64,000 bases of DNA. Source: Chryseobacterium indologenes. GTDB taxonomy: Bacteria; Bacteroidota; Bacteroidia; Flavobacteriales; Weeksellaceae. Location: positions 2,542,001 to 2,606,000 of the forward strand of contig NZ_CP074372.1 of assembly GCF_018362995.1 (NCBI RefSeq), in the 5' to 3' direction. Made by a program: the position numbers and the translations under genes. Positions within the stretch are counted from its first letter, which is position 1; each line of letters opens with the position of its first letter. Positions 52,680 to 60,968 of this stretch are shown here, piece by piece. The notes under the pieces were generated by a model. It saw only the letters and a program-made list of their open reading frames with translations, did not search any database and was not told the DNA's origin.

Positions 52680-55502
52680 TTGAAAAAGATCAGCATTTGC
52701 CTTATTTTGTTCTGGGGAGCCGCACAGGTTTCTGCACAGAAAGACAGCATCTATATTGAAGCTAAACTGTCTCCTGACAAAAAGAATCTTGAGATCAGTC
52801 AGGAAATTGTTTATTACAATCATTCTGAAAAAGACCTGCAGACCGTAAAACTCCTGAATTGGGTTTCCGCCTACAACAGACGCGGAACTTCTTTAGTCTA
52901 CAGAAAACTGGAAGACAGAAATACTGATTTGCATTTTGCGAAAAGCGATCAATTGGGAAAACTTCTTGAACTGAATGTTAAGAATTCTGACAATGAAGTT
53001 ATTCCCGTCAATACAATCTCAGATGAAAATCTTTTTATTCCTCTGAAAAATGTATTAAAACCTGGCGAAAGCATCAAGTTACAACTGCAATACCGGATGC
53101 AGCTTCCCGATAAAACTTTTACGGGATACGGAACATCCGCTCAGAATACAGTATTAAAATATTTCTTTATTGTTCCGGATCATTTTGATCCGGACAATAT
53201 TTCCGAAAGAAACTACCACGATATTGAAGAACCCGTAAGTTTCAATACTTTCTGGACTGTAAACTTCGATATTCCCGTAAATAATTTTGTGGAAGGTAAT
53301 CTTCCTCAGGTTCAGATGAACTCATTCAAAGGATATCTGGATTCAGATCCTGAGTTTTTGATTTCGACAACAGGCTATCCTTCAATAAAAACCAATGTTG
53401 ACGGAGCTGAAACTGAAATTAAGTTTGGGTATAACCTGAAACCGGATGAAAAACAGAATCTTGAGTTTTATCTTCCTTTACAATTAAAATTCCTGAAAGA
53501 AAGAATCGGTATTCTTCCGAAAAGTATTTTTATTTCTGACAAATTCAGAGCGAAGGAAGACTTTTTCGGAAATAATGATATTACTTTCTGGAAATTCAGA
53601 TTTCAGCTTTTTACGAATGCTGAAAAAACAGATCTGGATTATTTTGGAATTATCGCCAAGAAAATTCTTGATGAAAATGTGATTGCTGATAAAGAAAAAG
53701 ACCATTGGTTCAAAAATGGTTTAAAATCTTACCTGGAAATCCAGTATCTGAAAAAATTCTATGCTGATACAAAACTTTTAGGAACCCTTCCTGAAACCAG
53801 AGTATTTGGAATAAAGCCTTTAAAATTTTTCCACGCGTCCAAAGTAAAACTTCTGGATCGTTACGGACTTTCTTATCAGTATATCATGCTGCAAAATCTT
53901 GATCAGAAGATTGATGAGCATTTCCCTGTTTTAAGCAATTTCAATGATATGGCCGTCAGCAGCTTCGAAACCGGAAGTTTGTTCAATTATTCAGCGGATA
54001 AAATGGGATATGATCATTTCAATGATATTCTAAAAGATTATATTTCCCAGAATTCCGGAAAAAGAATACATCCTGAAGGTTTTCTGACTTCACTTTCTGA
54101 AAAGGATAAATCAACAAACTATCTTTCAAACTTTTTCAGGCAGAAAAACAGGGTCGATTTCAAATTGAAAAACATTCGGAAAGAAAACGATTCTCTTCAA
54201 ATAAACATTGCAAAAAATACAGATATTTCTATTCCTGTAAAACTGGAAACCGAAACCCGAGAAGGAGAAAAGAAAGCGTACTGGATAGATACTGATGAAA
54301 ATGAACGGATGTCAAGTCTGACACTTCCTGCTTCAGAAAATATTTATAAAATCACCTTAAACAGCGGTTATATTTTCCCTGAATCGAATTACAGGGATAA
54401 TTTTCTGTATGCAAAAGGAATTTTTTCCAATGCAAAAAAAATTAAGCTTAAATTCATAAAAGACATTCCGAATCCTGAATACAACGAAATTTATCTCAGT
54501 CCAAGAGTACGTTTCAACAATACATATGATAAATTCCTTCTGGGAATTAACTTAAAAAACCAATCTTTATTTGATCAGAAATTCCTGTATTCATTTACGC
54601 CAACCTACAGTACTGGAACAGGAAAACTGACAGGTTCTGGAGCTGTTTCCTACTCTATTCTGCCTGCCGAAAGCATTATCCGAAGTTTAACTTTTGGAGT
54701 TTCCGGTTCTTATTTCCATTATGATTATGGATTGGCCTACAGAAAGAGTTCAATAGCTACCTCTATCAACTTCAGAAAAAATCCCAGAAGTACCGTTAGC
54801 AGAAGTATAGGAGTTTCCTATAATTATTTTGAAAGAGATCTGAGCCCTAAAATGATTGCCAATAACGACTACAGTAAATACAACGTCTGGACTGTCGGAT
54901 ATGGGTATAGTGACAGCCAGATGATCCATGAAAAAAGTTTCAGTCTGAGTACGCAGGGAATGGAGGATTTTAATAAAATAACAGCTGAAGGTTTCTATAG
55001 ATGGGAATTTGCTCCTAAACAAAAGTTAAGTTTACGTTTATTTGCCGGATACTTCTTAAGAAATAACACAAGAAACAACCTTTTCGATTATGGAATTTCG
55101 AGAGTTTCCAACTACTCTTTCTCTTATAATCTTTTGGGAGAAAGTGCCAGCAGCGGTCTGCTTTCACAACAGTTTATATTAGCTGATGGTGGTTTCAAAT
55201 CATTCCTGCCGGGAACGGTAAACCAATGGATCACTTCTGCCAATGTAGACTCAAGTGTATGGAAAATTTTCCATGTGTATGCAGATGCTGGGGTTTACAA
55301 AAACAAAGATCTTCCTGCCAAATTCATATGGGATACCGGAGTTAAAGTAAGAATCATCCCGGATTTCCTGGAAGTTTATTTCCCGATACAGTCTTCTTTA
55401 GGATTTGAGCCTTCATTTAAAGATTATGGAAAGCGTATCCGATATACATTGATTCTTAATCTTGGCTCCATCATCAATGCAGCAAGAAGAGGCTGGTATT
55501 AA
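52680..55502 (+). CDS. M1-aminopeptidase-like protein without zinc motif, with C-terminal barrel-like region
   Basis: The 940-residue product starts at TTG 52680 with a signal peptide (KKISICLILFWGAAQVSA). Residues about 20-260 look like the N-terminal beta domain of M1 peptidases (IYIEAKLSPDKKNLEISQEI). The following part (DHWFKNGLKSYLEIQYLKKF near 345) resembles the segment after the zinc site, but HExxH is absent, so it is probably not a peptidase. From about 600 on it is rich in alternating aromatic and polar residues (YIFPESNYRDNFLYAKGIFS, YDYGLAYRKSS) and ends in RRGWY, as an outer-membrane beta-barrel would. Function is unknown. Confidence 0.72.
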   Translation: MKKISICLILFWGAAQVSAQKDSIYIEAKLSPDKKNLEISQEIVYYNHSEKDLQTVKLLNWVSAYNRRGTSLVYRKLEDRNTDLHFAKSDQLGKLLELNVKNSDNEVIPVNTISDENLFIPLKNVLKPGESIKLQLQYRMQLPDKTFTGYGTSAQNTVLKYFFIVPDHFDPDNISERNYHDIEEPVSFNTFWTVNFDIPVNNFVEGNLPQVQMNSFKGYLDSDPEFLISTTGYPSIKTNVDGAETEIKFGYNLKPDEKQNLEFYLPLQLKFLKERIGILPKSIFISDKFRAKEDFFGNNDITFWKFRFQLFTNAEKTDLDYFGIIAKKILDENVIADKEKDHWFKNGLKSYLEIQYLKKFYADTKLLGTLPETRVFGIKPLKFFHASKVKLLDRYGLSYQYIMLQNLDQKIDEHFPVLSNFNDMAVSSFETGSLFNYSADKMGYDHFNDILKDYISQNSGKRIHPEGFLTSLSEKDKSTNYLSNFFRQKNRVDFKLKNIRKENDSLQINIAKNTDISIPVKLETETREGEKKAYWIDTDENERMSSLTLPASENIYKITLNSGYIFPESNYRDNFLYAKGIFSNAKKIKLKFIKDIPNPEYNEIYLSPRVRFNNTYDKFLLGINLKNQSLFDQKFLYSFTPTYSTGTGKLTGSGAVSYSILPAESIIRSLTFGVSGSYFHYDYGLAYRKSSIATSINFRKNPRSTVSRSIGVSYNYFERDLSPKMIANNDYSKYNVWTVGYGYSDSQMIHEKSFSLSTQGMEDFNKITAEGFYRWEFAPKQKLSLRLFAGYFLRNNTRNNLFDYGISRVSNYSFSYNLLGESASSGLLSQQFILADGGFKSFLPGTVNQWITSANVDSSVWKIFHVYADAGVYKNKDLPAKFIWDTGVKVRIIPDFLEVYFPIQSSLGFEPSFKDYGKRIRYTLILNLGSIINAARRGWY

Positions 55503-55540
55503 GCCTTTGGATAACAAAAAAGAAAAAAAGACCTCAAAAG

Positions 55541-55622
55541 TGTCATTCTGACGAAGGAAGAATCTTATGAATAGCCAAGCATATGAGATTCTTCACTACA
55601 TTGCATTCCGTTCAGAATGACA
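55541..55622. repeat. GTCATTCTGA-type inverted repeat element
   Basis: TGTCATTCTGACGAAGGAAG (55541-55560, followed by AATCT) faces an inverted counterpart, AGATTCTTCA (55586-55595) and TCAGAATGACA (55612-55622). It shares TGTCATTC and GAATCT with the CCTACGG family, of which it looks like a longer relative. Confidence 0.7.
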
Positions 55623-55666
55623 AAGTCCAATTACCTGACTTTGAAAATAAACTCTTTTTATTAAAA

Positions 55667-56476
55667 CTAATCTTTTATAATTTTCTGTGAGATCGGAATA
55701 TTGTTAATGGTTCCGGTAACAATATAAGTTCCTTTTGGAAGCTCTGCAATATCAAGAGTTGAGGCTAATTTTGTAGGTGATTTTTTTACAATCTGCCTGT
55801 AGGTGTCATAGATTTTTACATCTTTCACTTCAGTTCCGAAGACAATTCTACTATCCTTTATAAAAGGATTCTGCACAAAACCGGACTTCACACTGCCTTC
55901 CAGGGAAAAATCAGCCCTATTATCATTACTGTCTACTAATGTCCTTTTTATAGCTGTGGTCGTAGTTGGAGAAGGAGCTGGCCCATCTCCTTTAAACTGA
56001 TCCGCATTTGATCCATACCCCACAAAATCCAGCACATTAGATGCAGATGGTCCGGTAACCTGTACGATGTTTCCTGCTAAAGCAACCTTTCCTGACACAC
56101 TGGAAATTCTCAATCCGGAGGATTTATTGGGTGTTCCATCAAAATTGACAATAGTAGTTGCTATAAAATCGGGAGTTGGTAAATTCTCAACACCGCCATC
56201 GATTGCCGATTCCTGAATCAAATAAGTTTCTTCAGGACCCAAAGTAAAATCCGGCAGCGTATGATACTCAGTAAAAGCTCCTATCGCGGGAGCATATTGT
56301 ATACTTGCGCCAGTCAAAGAAACCAAATTCGTTCCGATGTTTTTGAGCACAATATAATTATTCTTCAATACAGCACCTGAATCTGCATTGCCACCATAAA
56401 TCTCATTAATTACAATCTGAGCATTTGAAAAGGCAGCTAATGATACAAGCCCGACAAGAGTAAAGATTTTTTTCAT
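55667..56476 (-). CDS. Lamin-tail-domain secreted protein with T9SS-type C-terminal tail
   Basis: The 269-residue protein has a signal peptide (KKIFTLVGLVSLAAFSNA), then IVINEIYGGNADSGAVLKN, the start of a lamin-tail domain, which occurs on many exported proteins, often with nucleases. The C-terminal part (TEVKDVKIYDTYRQIVKK and AELPKGTYIVTGTINN, ending KIIKD) is a type A T9SS sorting domain. The start 56476 gives the signal peptide; 56494 is an upstream in-frame ATG. Shares its tail with the next gene. Confidence 0.85.
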   Translation of the reverse strand: MKKIFTLVGLVSLAAFSNAQIVINEIYGGNADSGAVLKNNYIVLKNIGTNLVSLTGASIQYAPAIGAFTEYHTLPDFTLGPEETYLIQESAIDGGVENLPTPDFIATTIVNFDGTPNKSSGLRISSVSGKVALAGNIVQVTGPSASNVLDFVGYGSNADQFKGDGPAPSPTTTTAIKRTLVDSNDNRADFSLEGSVKSGFVQNPFIKDSRIVFGTEVKDVKIYDTYRQIVKKSPTKLASTLDIAELPKGTYIVTGTINNIPISQKIIKD

Positions 56477-56589
56477 CGTAATAATTTTTAGCAATGGATT
56501 TGTAATAAAAACATCAAAAACAATACCACCAAATTAAGAAATAAACAGCATACAAAAATCTAAAAATCAGTAAATAGTTGCTAATAAAA

Positions 56590-56630
56590 AAACAGCCGCT
56601 TCAATGAAACGGCTGTTTGTATTTTTATCC
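56590..56630 (-). terminator. Terminator of the 56638-57507 gene
   Basis: Palindrome ACAGCCG (56591-56597) and CGGCTGT (56612-56618) with the part CTTCAATGAAACGG between; on the minus strand the stem AACAGCCG / CGGCTGTT is followed by TTTTTTAT. It lies about 20 bp after the stop codon. Confidence 0.8.
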
Positions 56631-56637
56631 CAGGAGA

Positions 56638-57507
56638 TTAGTCTTTAAGAACTTTTTGAGAAACCGGTTGGTTGTTTATTGTACCTGTTACGATATAATT
56701 TCCTTTTGACAGTTCAGCAATATTGACAGTTCCGTTTTGTTTCACAGAACCTTCTTTTACAAGCTGTCCGGACATGTTGAAAACTTTTACGTCTTTTACA
56801 TCAGATCCGAAAACAATTTCATTGTTTTTAACAAAAGAATTCTTTACGAAGTTCCCTGATTTTGTGTTTTTAGCATCAATAACAGCCAGAGAAGCAGTAG
56901 ATGAAGTAACAGTTAAAGAAATATCATCTATTCTCCAGTTCGCAGTACCAAGAGAAGGAGTTCCTGCACTAGGACTGTCACTTCCATAGATTCTTAAAGT
57001 AACCGGAGCTGATTCTGCTCCTACCAGATTAGCACCTGTAAAAGCGATATTATTCAATGTCCATGTACTATTGTTATTCACGTTTACAGTTCCTATTGCA
57101 GTAGCATAATTATCAATGCTGGAATATACTGTAATCTTTCCAGGTCCTGTAGATGTTCCTCTTGATCCTAAATTTAAAGAATTCAAAGTTACTTTATTAC
57201 CAGCAACAGGAGTAACAGTTACACTAAAATAAGTACTGGTAGCAGTAGAAAGAGCTTCTTTGTAAGCAGCAGCACCAAAATTACTTGAGCCACTTGCTCC
57301 TGTATACCCAGAAGATACTGATGAAGTAGTAATTAAAGTTGTAGTACCATTATTATTACCCTGAGTTGCTGCAAATGCTACACTTGAAATATTCGCATTG
57401 GTACCGGAAATAGGATTTACAGAACTACCATCCCAAAGGTAAGTTGTTTGTGCAAAAGCAACTGCACTCATCATCACTGTTGCAAAAAGAGAATAAAATT
57501 TTTTCAT
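56638..57507 (-). CDS. Secreted T9SS cargo protein of unknown function
   Basis: The 289-residue product has a signal peptide (KKFYSLFATVMMSAVAFA), a beta-rich Ser/Thr/Asn/Gly-rich body (VTPVAGNKVTLNSLNLGSRG, TLRIYGSDSPSAG, NWRIDDISLTV), which may be a carbohydrate-binding-type jelly roll, and a type A sorting tail (VKDVKVFNMSGQLVKEG, AELSKGNYIVTGTINNQPVS, ending KVLKD). The tail is nearly identical to that of the neighbouring lamin-tail gene. Confidence 0.75.
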   Translation of the reverse strand: MKKFYSLFATVMMSAVAFAQTTYLWDGSSVNPISGTNANISSVAFAATQGNNNGTTTLITTSSVSSGYTGASGSSNFGAAAYKEALSTATSTYFSVTVTPVAGNKVTLNSLNLGSRGTSTGPGKITVYSSIDNYATAIGTVNVNNNSTWTLNNIAFTGANLVGAESAPVTLRIYGSDSPSAGTPSLGTANWRIDDISLTVTSSTASLAVIDAKNTKSGNFVKNSFVKNNEIVFGSDVKDVKVFNMSGQLVKEGSVKQNGTVNIAELSKGNYIVTGTINNQPVSQKVLKD

Positions 57508-57662
57508 GATTTAAATTTTTTGTTGTTAATAATTTCTTTTCCCTAGCAAAACTACATTCTATTTCTTTTGGGGGGACAATAAAGAGGTTAAGTTTTTGTT
57601 AATTATAGTTGACCCCTTAATGTTAACATTTTTTAATTATTTTTACGAATTATTTTTAAAAG

Positions 57663-60600
57663 TTGCGGAATTTCATAATCCTATTCGTTTTATTCTTTTT
57701 AGGCATATTTTCAGGAAATGCTCAGGTGTTTTCGTGGAAAAACCCCAACGTGCCTGAAGACAGCATTAAAAGGGATAGTATTCTTGCCGCACGGTTGGAG
57801 CAAGATATCTTTGCCAAAGATACCCTGGATTTCATAAGAACGCACAATAAGATCATTATTGATGAAGCTGTACTGGCAAAAAATGATAAAAAAAGATTCT
57901 TAGGAGAGCTTAATTCAAAAGGTTCTATTATCCGTGGGATCACTTTCGGTAACAACCAGGGACAATCTGTACAGAGTTCTATGGATCTCCAGATTTCAGG
58001 TCGACTGTCAAAAGATGTGACTATTTTAGCCAGTATTTCAGATCACAACCTTCCCATTCAGGCTGATGGTTACACACAGACTTTAGAGGAATTTGACAAA
58101 ATTTATATGCAGCTTAACATCAAGGAAAAGTCTATTCTCAGAGCCGGACACCTTGATCTTATAGAGGCTAAAAATTATTTCGCGAAATACCAGAGAAGAA
58201 GTATGGGACTTCAGTTCCAGACAGAAATTGGAAAGGAAAATAAAACATTGATCGATATTTCTGCCGGTGTTGCACGAAGTGAATTCCATAGAATCCGTTT
58301 TCAGGGGGTTGAAGGTAACCAGGGACCTTACCGTCTGACCGGTAAGAACGGTGAACAGTTTATCACACTGATTTCAGGATCTGAGCAGGTTTTCATTGAT
58401 GGTATCTTAATGAAACGAGGAGAAAACCAGGATTATATCATCAATTACAATACTGGTGAAGTTACTTTTACCAGTTTCCGTCCTATTTTCCAGCAGAACT
58501 TTATTACAATTTCTTATAACTACGCTAACAGGAATTATTCAAGATATTTATTTACCGGAAAGCTTGAGCATCAGAGAGAAAAATTCAAAGTGGGCCTAAA
58601 CTGGTTCATGGAAAATGATAATAAAAATGCACCTTTATCATTAAATCTCTCTAAGGAAGATGAACAAATCCTCGCTGAAGCAGGCAATGACCCTAATCTG
58701 ATGTATGCACCATCAGGAGTTGTTACCGAATATGATGTGAATAAAATTTTATACAAATTAAACTCTGCCGGGAATTTCTATGAGTTTTCCACTGATCCTA
58801 ACTTAACACTTTACCAGGTTTCTTTTACGTATTTCGGAGCTAATCTGGGAGATTATAAAATAGCACAGACCACCAACAACGGGCGCGTTTTTGAATATGT
58901 TGGTCCTAATGCCGGAGATTACAGAGCGGTAAGAAAACTTCCTTCTCCTCAGAAATCACAGGTATATTCCCTGAACTCTGAGTATTTATTGAATGAAGGA
59001 AAAATAGGAGCTGATATTTCCCTGAGTAATTATGATGTCAATTTGTTTTCATCAAAGGATTCTGATCAGAATATGGGCTATGCATGGCGTATTTTCGGAA
59101 ATAAAAGCTTTACTAAGAATACATGGAAAGGAACTCCAAGTTTTGAATATCAGTATATAGACAGACAGTTTCATATTCTTGACCGTATCAATGATGTGGA
59201 ATTCTCCAGAGATTTCAACCTTACGCAGGAATTTAACAAGAAGACTCAAAACAGGTTTATTTTCAGCTTCCTGAATAAATGGAATAATAAATCTACTTTA
59301 AACTACCGTGTCAATTATTTGAATGAGCAGGATTCTTACAAAGGTCTTAAAAACGACCTTGATTTCGGCTGGATCACCGGAAAACTTTTTACCAAAGGAA
59401 ATTTATCTTATTTGAGCACCAATGCCACTCTCCAGGATACTAAATTTATCCGTGGAGGAATTTCAACTGAATTTACCGGTAAAAAAGGAAGCTGGGCCGT
59501 TGGTGGAAGCATGGAACACAATGAGAAAAAGTACAATGACACCCAGCTTATGGATGTCACAAGTTTCAGCTGGAAAGAAATCTTTTTACAAAAAAAGATC
59601 GGTGACAGTACTAGGACCAAGCTATTGGCAAAAGTATACATGAGAGATAATGACTCTGTGCGTGACAACAGACTTCAGAATATGAACAATATTTTAGGCT
59701 TCATGGCAGAAAGTCAGATCATCAAAACGGAAAGAACTACGTTAAATGCTTTAATCCACTACAGAAAATTTTTCTACTCAGGTGCGGAAGGTGATGTTAC
59801 CCGAAATAATGACTTCGTCGTTGGAAATATTCTATACAATCAACAGCTTTTCAGAAACGGGATGCGCCTTCAGGCTTTCTACGAACTTGGAAACGGACAG
59901 GAAGCACAGAGAGAATTCCAATACATTAAAGTAACGGATGGACAGGGTGTATATAAATGGACGGATTATAACGGAGACGGCATCCAGCAGCTTGACGAAT
60001 TTGAAATTGCCGAATATTCCGATCTTGCCCAATATATTCGTGTGTATACCAATTCCGTAAGATATATTCCTTCCAATAAAAATAAGTTACAGCTAGCATT
60101 ATTTGTTAATCCGGCCATTGTTTTCAACTCAGAAAACGGATTTTTAAAGCGTTGGAATTTCAACATTTCATTGAATTCCCAAAACTCATTCTATAAAAAG
60201 GATAAAGTTCTTGTGCTGAATCCTTTTGAAAAAAACAGCGATCAGATCCTTAAAAATCAAAATATACTGGCTTCTGTACAATTTAATCCTACCGATAAGT
60301 CAGGTTGGAATGGTAACTACAGATTCATCACAAACGATAACCTCATCAATGCCAATTTCAGTAATGAAGAGCGTGAGCAGACCTCTCATTTCCTGAATAT
60401 CGGATACTGGTTCAATAAAGAATTCAGAGTGGATTGGGAAAACTCAGTTCATGATATCCAAAACTCTTCGCAATTATTTAAAACGAGGGATTATCGTCTC
60501 AATAATTTTGAAACAAAGCCCAAGGCAACTTATAAATTCACAGATGCCATACAGGCTGAATTATCCTCTGCTTTCCGTCAAAAACAAAGACTGGATGGTG

Positions 60601-60890
60601 AAGAGCTTCTTAAAGCTTTTGATGTTACAGGAACTATCCAATGGGAGCGCAGAAAAACATCGATCCGTGGAAATTTCTCATTCATCAGCAACAATTTTAC
60701 CGGAAACAATTTCAGTATTGTAGGAAACCAGATGCTGGATGGTTTGAAGCCGGGGAAAAACCAGGTATGGAGTGTATTTATTCAGCAGGCGATCAACTCA
60801 TTTATCCAGCTGAATCTTAATTATGAAGGAAGAAACTCGGGTGACCGGACCATTCATATCGGAAGTATGCAGGTAAAGGCAAGTTTCTAA
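57663..60890 (+). CDS. Large outer-membrane beta-barrel protein, conserved type, unknown function
   Basis: The 1075-residue product starts at TTG 57663 with a signal peptide (RNFIILFVLFFLGIFSGNA). After a polar segment (residues about 20-80) comes a long beta-rich region with alternating aromatic/hydrophobic residues (KVGLNWFMENDNKNAPLSLN, YNYANRNYSRYLFTGKLEHQ) that fits a large outer-membrane barrel, ending RTIHIGSMQVKASF with a terminal Phe. The GENQDYIINYNTGEVTFTS stretch (about 255-275) is a recurrent motif in large Bacteroidota outer-membrane proteins. Not recognised as SprA, BamA, LptD or a TonB receptor. Stands alone. Confidence 0.65.
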   Translation: MRNFIILFVLFFLGIFSGNAQVFSWKNPNVPEDSIKRDSILAARLEQDIFAKDTLDFIRTHNKIIIDEAVLAKNDKKRFLGELNSKGSIIRGITFGNNQGQSVQSSMDLQISGRLSKDVTILASISDHNLPIQADGYTQTLEEFDKIYMQLNIKEKSILRAGHLDLIEAKNYFAKYQRRSMGLQFQTEIGKENKTLIDISAGVARSEFHRIRFQGVEGNQGPYRLTGKNGEQFITLISGSEQVFIDGILMKRGENQDYIINYNTGEVTFTSFRPIFQQNFITISYNYANRNYSRYLFTGKLEHQREKFKVGLNWFMENDNKNAPLSLNLSKEDEQILAEAGNDPNLMYAPSGVVTEYDVNKILYKLNSAGNFYEFSTDPNLTLYQVSFTYFGANLGDYKIAQTTNNGRVFEYVGPNAGDYRAVRKLPSPQKSQVYSLNSEYLLNEGKIGADISLSNYDVNLFSSKDSDQNMGYAWRIFGNKSFTKNTWKGTPSFEYQYIDRQFHILDRINDVEFSRDFNLTQEFNKKTQNRFIFSFLNKWNNKSTLNYRVNYLNEQDSYKGLKNDLDFGWITGKLFTKGNLSYLSTNATLQDTKFIRGGISTEFTGKKGSWAVGGSMEHNEKKYNDTQLMDVTSFSWKEIFLQKKIGDSTRTKLLAKVYMRDNDSVRDNRLQNMNNILGFMAESQIIKTERTTLNALIHYRKFFYSGAEGDVTRNNDFVVGNILYNQQLFRNGMRLQAFYELGNGQEAQREFQYIKVTDGQGVYKWTDYNGDGIQQLDEFEIAEYSDLAQYIRVYTNSVRYIPSNKNKLQLALFVNPAIVFNSENGFLKRWNFNISLNSQNSFYKKDKVLVLNPFEKNSDQILKNQNILASVQFNPTDKSGWNGNYRFITNDNLINANFSNEEREQTSHFLNIGYWFNKEFRVDWENSVHDIQNSSQLFKTRDYRLNNFETKPKATYKFTDAIQAELSSAFRQKQRLDGEELLKAFDVTGTIQWERRKTSIRGNFSFISNNFTGNNFSIVGNQMLDGLKPGKNQVWSVFIQQAINSFIQLNLNYEGRNSGDRTIHIGSMQVKASF

Positions 60891-60968
60891 GTTGAACAGT
60901 TCCTTTTTGACAATAAAAAAATCCCCAATCATCACTATTGGGGATTTGTATTGGTTATTAGTTAATTT

